A stretch of 64,000 nt of DNA from the NCBI GenBank assembly GCA_963784425.1, contig CAWARM010000010.1:248001-312000 (forward strand). The letters are read 5' to 3'. Below, piece after piece: positions 28,166-37,144 of the stretch. This DNA comes from SHZL01 sp963784425. GTDB taxonomy: Bacteria; Pseudomonadota; Gammaproteobacteria; Xanthomonadales; SZUA-36. How positions within the stretch are numbered: the stretch's first letter is position 1; every line of letters begins with the position of its first letter. The notes beneath the pieces were generated by a model, which ran no database searches, was not told the DNA's origin, and saw only the letters and a list, made by a program, of their open reading frames with translations. A program made the translations under genes and the position numbers.

Positions 28166-30031
28166 TCAGTAGCCTGCTTTTTCGCTCCCGATTCGCTCCA
28201 GCCATGCGCCCAACTCAATTATTGCGTGGTCATAACCAGCCTGCACAATTTTCTCGAAGGATTTGACTTCCGTCAGGCCGAATCGCCGGACCGGGGGGGT
28301 GAGCAGAATGTCAGCCTGTTTCCCTTGTTCACGAACCCGATCTACGGTGCCCAGCAAGGTTGCTTTGAGCATGATATTGGACAGACTTGGAACGCGGTAT
28401 TTGCTGAAGAACGGCAAGTAGCGCCCGCGGAATATCGCCCAGGGTGATGGCATGGACGAGTAGTCAACCAGCACCTCCTCGGCCGAACCGAGTTCGACCG
28501 CAACGATCCGGCTGACGGGTTTTTGCCGCATCACGTCCACCGGCAGGTTGTTAACCACGGAGCCGTCAATGGCCAGGCGGTGGTTGATAATGGTGGGGGG
28601 AATGATTCCCGGAAGTGCGGCGCTGGCCCGCAAAGCCGACGGCAGGTCGCCGCTTTCGTGCAGGTTGGTGGAGCCGGTATCAAGATTGCAGGACACGCAG
28701 TAAAACGGAATCGGCAGGTCTTCAATCTGGTAGTCCATGTGCTCCCGCAGCAATCTTTCCATTCGTCGTCCGCGGATCAGGGACATCATCGGAATTGTAA
28801 AATCGCTGAACGGTTTGCCCTCGACAAAGGACTTCCTGGCGATCTTGAATACTTCGTCCGCAGAAATCGGACTTGCAATGCATGCCGCCATGATCGCACC
28901 GAGGCTGGTGCCTCCCACCCAGTCGATTGGCAGTCCCAGTTCCCGCATAGCCCGATGCACACCCAGGTGGGCGAAGCCCCGCGCTGCACCACCCGCCAAA
29001 ACCAGCCCCAGTGCATTGCCGGAAATGATCCTGGTTACGCGGCCCAGGTCGTCTGGCTGATCCTCTCTGACGTGAACGTGAAAATCAATGCGCCGATCCT
29101 CAAGCCAGCGGGCCGTGCCTTTAATCGGGGTGCTCGACGGCGGCTGCAGCAACACGAGCAATTGCCTTGCAATAGTCGCACCGGATGTTTCCAGCAGTTC
29201 GACCTCCCAATGCTGCGGTGCCGGGTCGTGCGAAGCATCGCCCACCAGCAGCACCATGTCAGAGTGCCGTAAGGCAAAGTGGGACCACTCGGTGTTGCCC
29301 GGCGGGCAGTGGTAAACAAGGAAGCGGTGTTCGTTTTCCTGGTCCTGTAGCCAGTTCTTAAGCGATTCCGGAACCGACTGCCCGGGTTGCAGCGAATCAA
29401 CCGGGGCGCCTTTTCTGCCCAGTTCGTCTGCCGCCAGGCTGAGTGTAGAGCCCAGGTTTTCCAATTGGAGCGTGAGTTCCCGACAAAATGTATTCAGCCT
29501 CAGTGAGTTGTCCAGTGGCAGGATGGTGATCGAGTTGAGATTCCTGGCCGGAGATTTGGCGCCAAGACTCCTGCTTTGCACGAGCGTGGCCACGTTGGCA
29601 GCCAGGCGCATGACCAGGGCCGGGTAGTCCTTTGCCATACGCTCGAATGCTTCCCGGTCCAGCCGGATCAACAGGCTATCCCGGATGGCCTGGATTCCGA
29701 CGGCACGTGGTGCACCGGTGAGCAGGCTGAGTTCTCCTACGCTGTCTCCGGGAACGATTTCATTGAGGAAGCGGCCCTTGTCGCTGCCGTTTTCATCCCG
29801 CGCCCATGCCTGCAGACGCCCACGGACCAGGAAGTAGAGCGCATCGCCGGGGTCACCCTGCTTCATTAGCCACTCGCCGCTGACCAGGTTGCTGACCTGC
29901 AGTTCCTGCAGAATGGAGTCATCGGCGCCGAATTCGATATTGAAATACCTGGTGACTGTTTGCAGCACCCGCCTGACCAGGACGTCCGATTGGATATCCC
30001 TGACGTTAATCTGAGGTCCCCTTACCGCCAA
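28166..30031 (-). CDS. cyclic-nucleotide-binding patatin-like phospholipase (NTE family)
   Basis: The product of about 620 residues has an N-terminal cyclic-nucleotide-binding-like domain (MKQGDPGDALYFLVRGRL, PGDSVGELSLLTGAPRA) and a C-terminal patatin domain. The patatin part shows the oxyanion loop GGAARGFAHLG, the nucleophile GTSLGA and the catalytic Asp in DGSVVNN. This is the architecture of neuropathy-target-esterase-like lysophospholipases. The start is uncertain: TTG at 30031 overlaps the end of the upstream gene by 26 bp, while 30106 would overlap it by 101 bp. It lies directly after a DevBCA-type exporter on the same strand, so a link to membrane lipid handling is likely. Confidence 0.8.
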   Translation of the reverse strand: MAVRGPQINVRDIQSDVLVRRVLQTVTRYFNIEFGADDSILQELQVSNLVSGEWLMKQGDPGDALYFLVRGRLQAWARDENGSDKGRFLNEIVPGDSVGELSLLTGAPRAVGIQAIRDSLLIRLDREAFERMAKDYPALVMRLAANVATLVQSRSLGAKSPARNLNSITILPLDNSLRLNTFCRELTLQLENLGSTLSLAADELGRKGAPVDSLQPGQSVPESLKNWLQDQENEHRFLVYHCPPGNTEWSHFALRHSDMVLLVGDASHDPAPQHWEVELLETSGATIARQLLVLLQPPSSTPIKGTARWLEDRRIDFHVHVREDQPDDLGRVTRIISGNALGLVLAGGAARGFAHLGVHRAMRELGLPIDWVGGTSLGAIMAACIASPISADEVFKIARKSFVEGKPFSDFTIPMMSLIRGRRMERLLREHMDYQIEDLPIPFYCVSCNLDTGSTNLHESGDLPSALRASAALPGIIPPTIINHRLAIDGSVVNNLPVDVMRQKPVSRIVAVELGSAEEVLVDYSSMPSPWAIFRGRYLPFFSKYRVPSLSNIMLKATLLGTVDRVREQGKQADILLTPPVRRFGLTEVKSFEKIVQAGYDHAIIELGAWLERIGSEKAGY

Positions 30032-31331
30032 GGCGCAGTTGTGTGTCAAAAATAACCCCAATGGACTGCATGAAAGTGGCAAAGCGCTGCTCGTCATCCT
30101 CATCAAATGGCCTGCCGTCTTTCCGGTTCAGCAACTGGGCGACAGCAAAAACCTCGCCCTGGGGGTTCTTGACCGGCAGACACAGGATCGAACGCGTAAT
30201 GAATCCGGTCTTCTGGTCCACTGCCCGGTTGAAACGGGGGTCCGAGTAGGCGTCATCAATGCGGATGGCTTGACCGCTTTGGGCCGCGGCGCCGGCGATT
30301 CCACTGCCGACGGGGAAACGGATTTCACCCATTTCGTCCAGGTTCTCAGCCACTTTGAGCACGAGTTCATCGCCTTCGCGCAGGAACAGGGACGAGCGTT
30401 CGGCATTAAGCAGCGCGGCCAGTTTTCGGGTGAAGGCGAACAGACCGCGATCAAGCATGCTTCTGAAAGCCGTGTTGTTGGCCAGTTCCGTGACCTCGAG
30501 AAACCGTTCCGATTCTTCCGTGATGTCCTGTAACAATTGGCTGAACTGGGTTTCGTCCAGTTTGTCGACCACATCATCCAGTGGCTGTTTCCGGCGGCTA
30601 TTCGCCAGCAACTCCATCATGTGACGGTTGTTGGCGATGACCGCGTCAGTAAAGGTCGTCAGGCAGCCGTCTTCCAGATGAATGATGCGGTCGGCAATAT
30701 CCAGAATCCGGTTATCGTGCGTGACCAGCAGAATCGTTGTGCCATGTTCTTTCGCCAGCACTTTCATCCGCTCGACTACCTCCCGGCCGGATTTCTTGTC
30801 CAGCGAAGCAGTCGGTTCATCCGCAAGTAACATTTCGGGTTCCGCTACCAGGGCGCGGGCAATGGCGACCCGCTGGCGCTGCCCACCGGAAAGCTGTTCC
30901 GGTTTGTGGTGCATGCGATCACCGAGGCCGACGGCGTTGAGCATGTGCATGGCGCGTTTGCGGTGCTCGGATCGCGGGAATTTGCCGCTGCCGCGTATAC
31001 CGAGTTCGACGTTCTCCAGCGCGGACAAGGCAGCCAGCAGGTTGTGCTGCTGGAAGATGAAACCGAGCCGCCGGCGGACTTTTTCGAGCGTCGCCGGGCG
31101 GGCATTGCGCAATTCGTGACCCAGGATTTGCACGCTGCCCTCCTGTGTGGAGCGCAAGGCGCCGACCAGCGTGAGCATCGTTGTTTTCCCGGAACCTGAA
31201 GGGCCGGTGATGATAACAATCTCTCCCTTGCGGATTTCAGCCGATACGTCGAACAGGATTTGCTTCTTCAAGGCACCTTTGCCAAAGAAGTGATTCAGCC
31301 CTTCTACCCTGATGGGTGATGTCTCGTTCAT
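30006..31331 (-). CDS. devA: DevA-type ABC transporter ATP-binding protein with C-terminal GAF domain
   Basis: The 441-residue protein has a complete ABC domain: Walker A GPSGSGKTT, signature LSGGQRQRVAIARAL and Walker B MLLADEPTAS. After about residue 225 a second domain begins that shows the GAF pattern (MLDRGLFAFTRKLAALLNAERSSLFL, FPVGSGIAGAAA, RSILCLPVKN, GEVFAVAQLLNRKDG). DevA ATPases normally lack this extension, so the GAF part may sense a ligand and control export. The start overlaps the devC stop by one base (TGATG). Confidence 0.85.
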   Translation of the reverse strand: MNETSPIRVEGLNHFFGKGALKKQILFDVSAEIRKGEIVIITGPSGSGKTTMLTLVGALRSTQEGSVQILGHELRNARPATLEKVRRRLGFIFQQHNLLAALSALENVELGIRGSGKFPRSEHRKRAMHMLNAVGLGDRMHHKPEQLSGGQRQRVAIARALVAEPEMLLADEPTASLDKKSGREVVERMKVLAKEHGTTILLVTHDNRILDIADRIIHLEDGCLTTFTDAVIANNRHMMELLANSRRKQPLDDVVDKLDETQFSQLLQDITEESERFLEVTELANNTAFRSMLDRGLFAFTRKLAALLNAERSSLFLREGDELVLKVAENLDEMGEIRFPVGSGIAGAAAQSGQAIRIDDAYSDPRFNRAVDQKTGFITRSILCLPVKNPQGEVFAVAQLLNRKDGRPFDEDDEQRFATFMQSIGVIFDTQLRLGGKGTSD

Positions 31332-32473
31332 CAGAATACGTCCGCGGGATCCAGTCGCCGCACTTTACGCACTGCCATCATGGCGGAAATCGCGCACATG
31401 ACCAGGGTCATCAGGAAAACCGTCAGCGCTCTATCTTGCGTGATATACAAGGGCAGGTTGGTCGCCGCCGCTGCTTTTCCGTAAAGCCAGTAGACGAGGG
31501 CAAGGCCGGGCAGGTAGCCAAGCACCGCCAGGATGGCCGCCTGCTGCAGCACGATGCCGGAAACGAAACGGTTGCGGTAACCGATGGCCCGCAGGGTTGC
31601 GTATTCGTTGAGGTGCTCCGACACGTCGGCAAACAGGATCTGGTACACGATAATGGCGCCGACCACAAAACCCATGATGGCGCCAAAAGCAAAAATGTAG
31701 CCAATCGGAGTGGCCGAGTTCCAGTAATCCTTCTCGCGCTGCACGAACTGCTGCCTGGTCATCACCAGAACATCGCCCGGCAGGTATTCCGCCAGGGCGT
31801 CGCGTACCTGGTTCGCGTCACTGCCTTTTTTCAGGCGGATCAGGCCCAACTGGATCTCATTGCGAGGGCGGTCGGGGAACAGTCGCAGCCAGTTGTCATC
31901 GCTGGTTATTACCGTCCCGTCGATTCCGAACGAAGTCCCCATTTCAAACAGTCCGGCCACTTCGATTTGCCGGTCGTTAATTTCAGTGACCACGGGTTTG
32001 CCCGCCAGCAGCGCTTCCTTCACCGGCCCGAATTCGGGCCGGGAGCGGCTGTCGAACAGGACCACGTCCTGCCGGCGCAACAATTCCCGGGCCTGGTCGA
32101 AGCCCTCGATCGCCAGCAGTGGCGCGTCGGGATGAAAACCAATGGTGTTGATGCTGCGTCGCATATTGTCCCAGGGGTTCTTCCAGGTGGACGGGAAGAT
32201 ATAAACCGGGGTGATGCCCTCGACCGCCTCGAAGCCCAGCGCCTGGTAGAGGCGGCGGATGGAGAACGGCTGCGGTCGCACGATGAAGACACTGTCCGGG
32301 CTGAACAGGGCAATGTCGTAGTCGAAGCGCTCGTGGAAACGGACTGCGCTTTCAAACAAGGCCGAACGGAACCCCAGTTGCATCATGATCAGCAATACCG
32401 CGAAAGATATTCCGGACAGGGCGACAATCAGCCGCAAAGGCTTGTGTTTGAGTTGCAGCCAGCCGAGCGGCAT
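31331..32473 (-). CDS. devC: DevC-type ABC exporter permease
   Basis: This 380-residue inner-membrane protein has an N-terminal transmembrane helix (LIVALSGISFAVLLIMMQLGF, about residues 13-33), a large periplasmic domain of about 200 residues and three C-terminal helices with the FtsX/MacB-type fold (YNIFAF-like region, ATLRAIGYRN, VLGYLPG). DevC forms the membrane part of a DevBCA tripartite exporter, known in cyanobacteria for glycolipid export. It overlaps devB and devA by single bases, indicating a tightly coupled operon. Confidence 0.88.
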   Translation of the reverse strand: MPLGWLQLKHKPLRLIVALSGISFAVLLIMMQLGFRSALFESAVRFHERFDYDIALFSPDSVFIVRPQPFSIRRLYQALGFEAVEGITPVYIFPSTWKNPWDNMRRSINTIGFHPDAPLLAIEGFDQARELLRRQDVVLFDSRSRPEFGPVKEALLAGKPVVTEINDRQIEVAGLFEMGTSFGIDGTVITSDDNWLRLFPDRPRNEIQLGLIRLKKGSDANQVRDALAEYLPGDVLVMTRQQFVQREKDYWNSATPIGYIFAFGAIMGFVVGAIIVYQILFADVSEHLNEYATLRAIGYRNRFVSGIVLQQAAILAVLGYLPGLALVYWLYGKAAAATNLPLYITQDRALTVFLMTLVMCAISAMMAVRKVRRLDPADVF

Positions 32474-33384
32474 CAGGGGTGAATCAACACGTCAACCTGG
32501 AGGTTGGTCAGTCTGGCCGCCGGGCCAGAATCGTCCAGCGCGATGGTCACTTCCACGATGCGCGCATTTTTGCGGGCGGCCGGGTCGGTGCCAATCTGGT
32601 CCTGCTTCTGAACTTTGTGGCGGATGCTCTCCACGGTTCCGGTTAGTTCGCCTTCCAGGGCAGCGCTGCTGATGGTGGCGCGCTGGCCGATTTTCACGCG
32701 TCGAATATCAGTTTCATAGACTTCCGCGATCGCTTTCATCTGGCTGACCTGGGCCAGCTCCAGGATGCCGGACAAGCCGATCAATTCACCCGGCCGTGCC
32801 AGGATGTCGATCACGCGTCCGTCTACCGGGGAGCGAATAAACGACCTCTGCCGTTCCGCCTCGACGCTGGCCAGGTGGGCGCGCGCCACCTCAACACCGG
32901 TTTCAGACAACTGCACGGTGGTCGAAGCGCTGGCGCAGGACGCTTTCATCGCCTCAGCTTCACCCCGCGCGCTTTCCGCTTCCTCTTCACCCGCTACCCC
33001 TTCCGCGTGCAGCCTTACCCTGCGCTCGGCTTCCTGAGCGGCGACATCGGCACGAACACAAGCCTCAACGGCTTTACTGCGGGATGCTTCAACTTCACGT
33101 TCGGCCAACTGCACATGCGCTTGAGCTTCCCGGGTCATCGCTTCCATCAATGTCGCAGTATCGGTTACGGCCAACAGGTCACCTTTCCTGACGTCATCGC
33201 CTTCTTCCACGTGCAACTCAGCCAGCAGACCAACCAGCAAGGCCTCGGGTGTGGACGGCGCAGTAACTTTTATTACTCCGTGTTCAGGCTCAAGGCGGCC
33301 AAGCGCAGCAATGCCCTGCTCAGCTTGCGCAAAGGCGCTGCCGGCCATTAAAAAAGCGGTGAGGCAAACTGAAGGTCTGAGCAT
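32473..33384 (-). CDS. devB: HlyD/DevB-type membrane fusion protein
   Basis: The 303-residue protein has a signal peptide (cleavage near AFAQ), two lipoyl-like half motifs (GVIKVTAPSTPEALLV, LAVTDTATLMEAM) around a long helical hairpin, and a C-terminal beta domain (RSPVDGRVIDIL, then LTNLQVDVLIHP). It is the periplasmic adaptor of the exporter formed with the next two genes. Transcription diverges from the dipeptidase gene across 102 bp. Confidence 0.85.
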   Translation of the reverse strand: MLRPSVCLTAFLMAGSAFAQAEQGIAALGRLEPEHGVIKVTAPSTPEALLVGLLAELHVEEGDDVRKGDLLAVTDTATLMEAMTREAQAHVQLAEREVEASRSKAVEACVRADVAAQEAERRVRLHAEGVAGEEEAESARGEAEAMKASCASASTTVQLSETGVEVARAHLASVEAERQRSFIRSPVDGRVIDILARPGELIGLSGILELAQVSQMKAIAEVYETDIRRVKIGQRATISSAALEGELTGTVESIRHKVQKQDQIGTDPAARKNARIVEVTIALDDSGPAARLTNLQVDVLIHP

Positions 33385-33486
33385 TGTTAAGGAGAGTATA
33401 GGCAGCTAAAACGCTATCTTGCCATAATTCTGCGCAAACCACCCTGTAAGGGTACACTCGCGCAGTAACATTCTGGAGCATGTCCC

Positions 33487-34782
33487 ATGACCCATCAATT
33501 ATTCCGCCTATCTGTAGTGTGCAGCCTGCTGCTGGCTCTATGCACCCTCACCGTATGCAACCCGGCCCTGGCCCAACAGAACGCACCAGGCTGCGATGTG
33601 ACAGGCGCAGCGCTCACCCAGGCGCGCGCACTGCTAAAGTCCACGCCGCTGATTGATGGTCACAACGACCTGCCGTGGGTGATTCGCGAGGAGGCGGGTG
33701 GTGATGTTCGCAGCTACGACCTGAGTCGTGAAAAGGAACTCGACACCGACATTCCCAAATTACGCGCTGGTCTGCTGGGTGCACAGTTCTGGTCGGTGTG
33801 GGTTCCGGGTGAGATCCCTGCGATCGACTACGGCAAGGTGCAGATGGAACAGATCGACATTGCCCGGCAGATCATCAACACCTATCCCGATACCTTCGAG
33901 CTGGCTTTGACGGCGGATGACATAGTCCGCATTCACAAGGCCGGCAAGATCGCTTCGCTGCTGGGCATGGAAGGTGGCTACGCCCTGTACAACTCGCTGG
34001 GCGTGATGCGCTCGTACTATGAGCTGGGTGTGCGCTACATGACCCTGAGCCACAACGTCACCCTGGACTGGGTGGATGCGGCCCTGGGAGAGCAAACCCA
34101 CCAGGGCCTCACGCCCTTTGGCCGTGCCATGGTGCGGGAGATGAACCGCAGCGGCATGATGGTCGACCTGGCGCATACCTCTCCAGCGGTCATGCACCAG
34201 GCGCTGGATGAATCCCGCGCCCCGGTCATCTGGTCGCATGCTGCCGCCCGCGCCCTCGTGGATCATCCGCGCAACGTGCCCGATGATGTGCTAAAACGCC
34301 TTCCCGAAAATGGTGGAGTGGTGATGGTGACCTTTATCGCCTCTTTCCTTTCGCAGGAAGTATGGGATATGGAAAAAAACCTGTGGGAAACCGGCGGCTC
34401 ACTGGAGAAGATCAGCGAATTACGCAAGGCCTGGTTTGCCTATGACAAGGAACACGGCGCCAAGCGCGCCACCATTGATCAACTGGTAGCGCACATTGAA
34501 CACGTGCGCGATGTCGCCGGCATAGACCACGTGGGCATTGGCAGCGACTACTATGGCATGCCCGATGGCCCCGTCGGCCTGGAAGATGTCTCCGGTTTCC
34601 CGCGCCTGTTTGCCGCCTTGATCTGTCATGGCTGGAGCGATGAGGACCTCACCAAGCTGGCCGGATCGAACATGCTGCGGGTGATGCGCCGGGTGGAAGA
34701 AGTAGCACGTCAGCTGCAACAGGAAACACCACCATCCAATGCCACCATTAGCCAGCTGGACCAGCAGGCTGTTGCCGATTAA
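33487..34782 (+). CDS. exported membrane dipeptidase (M19 family)
   Basis: This 431-residue renal-dipeptidase-type zinc hydrolase has a Sec signal peptide (about residues 1-29), then metal-ligand motifs DGHNDLPW and later MVDLAHTS, the ligand Asp in DHVGIGSDYYG, and the typical GWSDEDLTKLAGSNMLRVM end. It cleaves dipeptides, including D-amino acid and dehydro forms, in the periplasm. It is preceded by a CTGGAG ribosome site and followed after 56 bp by a glycosyltransferase gene; no operon link is evident. Confidence 0.92.
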   Translation: MTHQLFRLSVVCSLLLALCTLTVCNPALAQQNAPGCDVTGAALTQARALLKSTPLIDGHNDLPWVIREEAGGDVRSYDLSREKELDTDIPKLRAGLLGAQFWSVWVPGEIPAIDYGKVQMEQIDIARQIINTYPDTFELALTADDIVRIHKAGKIASLLGMEGGYALYNSLGVMRSYYELGVRYMTLSHNVTLDWVDAALGEQTHQGLTPFGRAMVREMNRSGMMVDLAHTSPAVMHQALDESRAPVIWSHAAARALVDHPRNVPDDVLKRLPENGGVVMVTFIASFLSQEVWDMEKNLWETGGSLEKISELRKAWFAYDKEHGAKRATIDQLVAHIEHVRDVAGIDHVGIGSDYYGMPDGPVGLEDVSGFPRLFAALICHGWSDEDLTKLAGSNMLRVMRRVEEVARQLQQETPPSNATISQLDQQAVAD

Positions 34783-34838
34783 CATTCGCCAATGGACAAG
34801 TGAGCGCTTTCGCAACGAGCAGAATAACCTGACCCAAT

Positions 34839-35986
34839 ATGGAGTCGGCTTACCAAAAAGGCGAGATCTGCCTGAACATGATCGTCAAGGACGAAACCGC
34901 CGTTCTTGACCGATTATTCCGTTCTGTCCAGAACCATATCAACTACTGGGTCATTGTCGATACGGGCTCCAGCGATGGCACCCAGCAATTTATTCGCGAC
35001 TGGTTCGCCAAGGCCGGGATCCAGGGCGAGTTGCACGAACGCCCCTGGGTGAACTTCGGGCACAATCGCCAACAGGCGCTCGAGTTGGCGGTAGCCTCGG
35101 GTCACGCAGACTGGCTGCTGTTCATCGATGCTGATGAAGAACTGTTCGTAACCGAGCCCGGAATACTCAATACCCTCGAAGCCGGGATGAATTACCGCAT
35201 TGAGAAAAAGCACGGCGAAATAAGTTATTACCTGCCCGCGCTGGTGAACACCCGCGAAGCCATCTGGCGTTGGCAAGCGCCGGTGCATGAATACCTCGAG
35301 CAGATATCCGGCCCGGAAAATTTAACGACCCTGAGCGGGCTGCATATTCTGTATCACGCCGGGGAAGGCTCACGGTCCGCCGGTATCAGTACCGAAGAAA
35401 AATTCCTTGGCGATGCGCGCATCTCGAGAAACACCTGAAGAAGCACGCGGCGGACACCCGCAGCCAGTTTTACCTGGCCAATTCCTATAAGGACGCAGGC
35501 CACGACGAAAAGGCCTACGTGGCCTATCGCAAACGCTGCGCCATGACCGGCTGGATCGAAGAAGACTTCATGGCCCGCCTCTTCCTGGGGCGCATGGCCA
35601 TTAAACTGAACAAGCCGGAAGAGCTCATATTGGAGCACCTGCTGGCGGCCTTTGACCACCGGCCATCCCGCGCCGAGCCCCTGTATGAACTGGCACGCTA
35701 CTACCGCCTGAAACAGCAGTATGCGCGGGCATTTGTTTTTGCCTACAGCGGCAGCCGGATTGCCTGCCCGGACGATATCCTGTTTGTGTCCCAACCGGTT
35801 TACGACTGGCAGATGCTGGACGAACTGGGTGTCTCGGCGTACTGGACGGGCGCCTATCAGATTTCCATCCAGGCCTGCCAGACCATACTGGACAAGGCGG
35901 CACAGGGTCTGCCCGTGCCGGACGCCGACCTCGAACGCATTCGCCAGAACCAGAGGTTCTCGCTGGATAAGGTCGGTGCTGCATGA
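34839..35986 (+). CDS. GT2 family glycosyltransferase with TPR-like tail, frameshifted
   Basis: The first frame gives a GT2 domain: ICLNMIVKDETAVLDRLFRS, DTGSSDGTQ and the metal-binding DADEEL, then a WRWQAPVHEYLEQ segment. A missing base near 35423 shifts the frame, and the next one continues as HLKKHAADTRSQFYLANSY with helical TPR-like repeats to a stop at 35984-35986. Corrected length is about 382 residues. Proteins of this layout are TPR-containing glycosyltransferases that glycosylate peptides or proteins, or build surface glycans. The next gene is a paralogue starting within the stop codon (ATGA). Confidence 0.75.
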
Positions 35987-37143
35987 ATTCGCCAGCCTCG
36001 GCAAACAGGCGAACCGGAATCTGCCTGAACATGATTGTCAAGAACGAGGTGAAAGTGCTGGACCGTTTGTTCCGATCGGTCCAGGACTATATCGACTATT
36101 ACGTGATTGTCGATACCGGCTCCAGCGACGGAACCCAGGATTTCATTCGCAACTGGATGAATGCGGCTGGCATCGCGGGTGAAATCCATGAGCGCGCCTG
36201 GGTCAATTTCGGGCACAACCGGCAGCAGGCGCTGGAACTGGCCGTTGCGGCAGCCCGTGGCGACTGGCTCTTGTTCATCGATGCTGACGAAGAGCTCGTG
36301 GTGGCCGACACCCGCTTTCATGAAAAGATGGAAGTGGGGGTCAGCTATGACGTGGAGAAACACCACGACGCAATTCGTTACGCGGTGCCGCACCTGCTGG
36401 ACATCCGCGAAACCGCTGGCGCTGGGCCGGGCCGGTGCACAACTACCTGCAGCACATCGAAGGGGAAAACCGCCGGGCCTTGCGCAAGGACCTTTGGATC
36501 CTTTATCACCCAGGCGAAGGCGCCAAGTCACACGGCCTCACGCCGCGGCAAAAATATCTGCGCGATGCAAAAATCCTTGAGCAGGAGTTACGCAGGAATC
36601 CCCGCGACACGCGCAGCCAGTTCTACCTGGCGCAGTCCTACAAACATGCTGGTGAAGATCAAAAGGCAGCACAGGCTTACCGCAAGCGCGCCGGGATGGA
36701 GGGTTATCACGAGGAAAAATTCATCGCACAACTGGAAGTCGGACGCTGGCCATACGGCTGGACAGGGATCAGCGCGTGGTTCTGCGCGAGCTGCTCAAAG
36801 CCTATGAATTGAGGGCGAACCGTGCAGAACCGCTACACGAATTGGCCAGGTATTTCCGTGAGCGCAGTTTGCATGCACGGGCCTCGTGTTTGCCTGTACC
36901 GGTAGTGCCTTGCCTCGCCCACAGGACCGCCTGTTCGTGGAGGAGGATGTCTATTCCTGGCGTTTGCTGGACGAACTTGCCGTTGCGGCATATTGGACCG
37001 GCAGGTATGCGGAATCCAAAGCCTGTGGCGAAGAAATCCTGCGCCGCGCAGCGGCAGGCGCCTACATTGACCCGCAAAGCATCCAGCGCATTCATCAGAA
37101 CATTGCGTTTGCCGACGTCAAGCTGGATGAGGTCGTGGCTTAA
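35983..37143 (+). CDS. GT2 family glycosyltransferase with TPR-like tail, three frameshifts
   Basis: This is a close paralogue of the previous gene with the same GT2 motifs (ICLNMIVKNEVKVLDRLF, DTGSSDGTQD, DADEELVVA). Missing bases near 36416, 36745 and 36881-36884 break it three times. The resumed frames give WRWAGPVHNYLQH, RSQFYLAQSYKHAGEDQKA, MAIRLDRDQR and VLRELLKAYELRANRAEPLHELARYF, then VFACTGSALPRPQDRL to the stop at 37143. Corrected length is about 387 residues. Tandem duplication is clear from the shared segments. Three breaks in one short gene suggest a locally poor consensus rather than decay. Confidence 0.72.
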
Positions 37144-37144
37144 G

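Noticed and set aside
31316..32482. A 388-codon plus-strand frame opposite devC
   Set aside because: It lies opposite a clear DevC permease and has Arg/His/Gln-rich composition typical of antisense frames.
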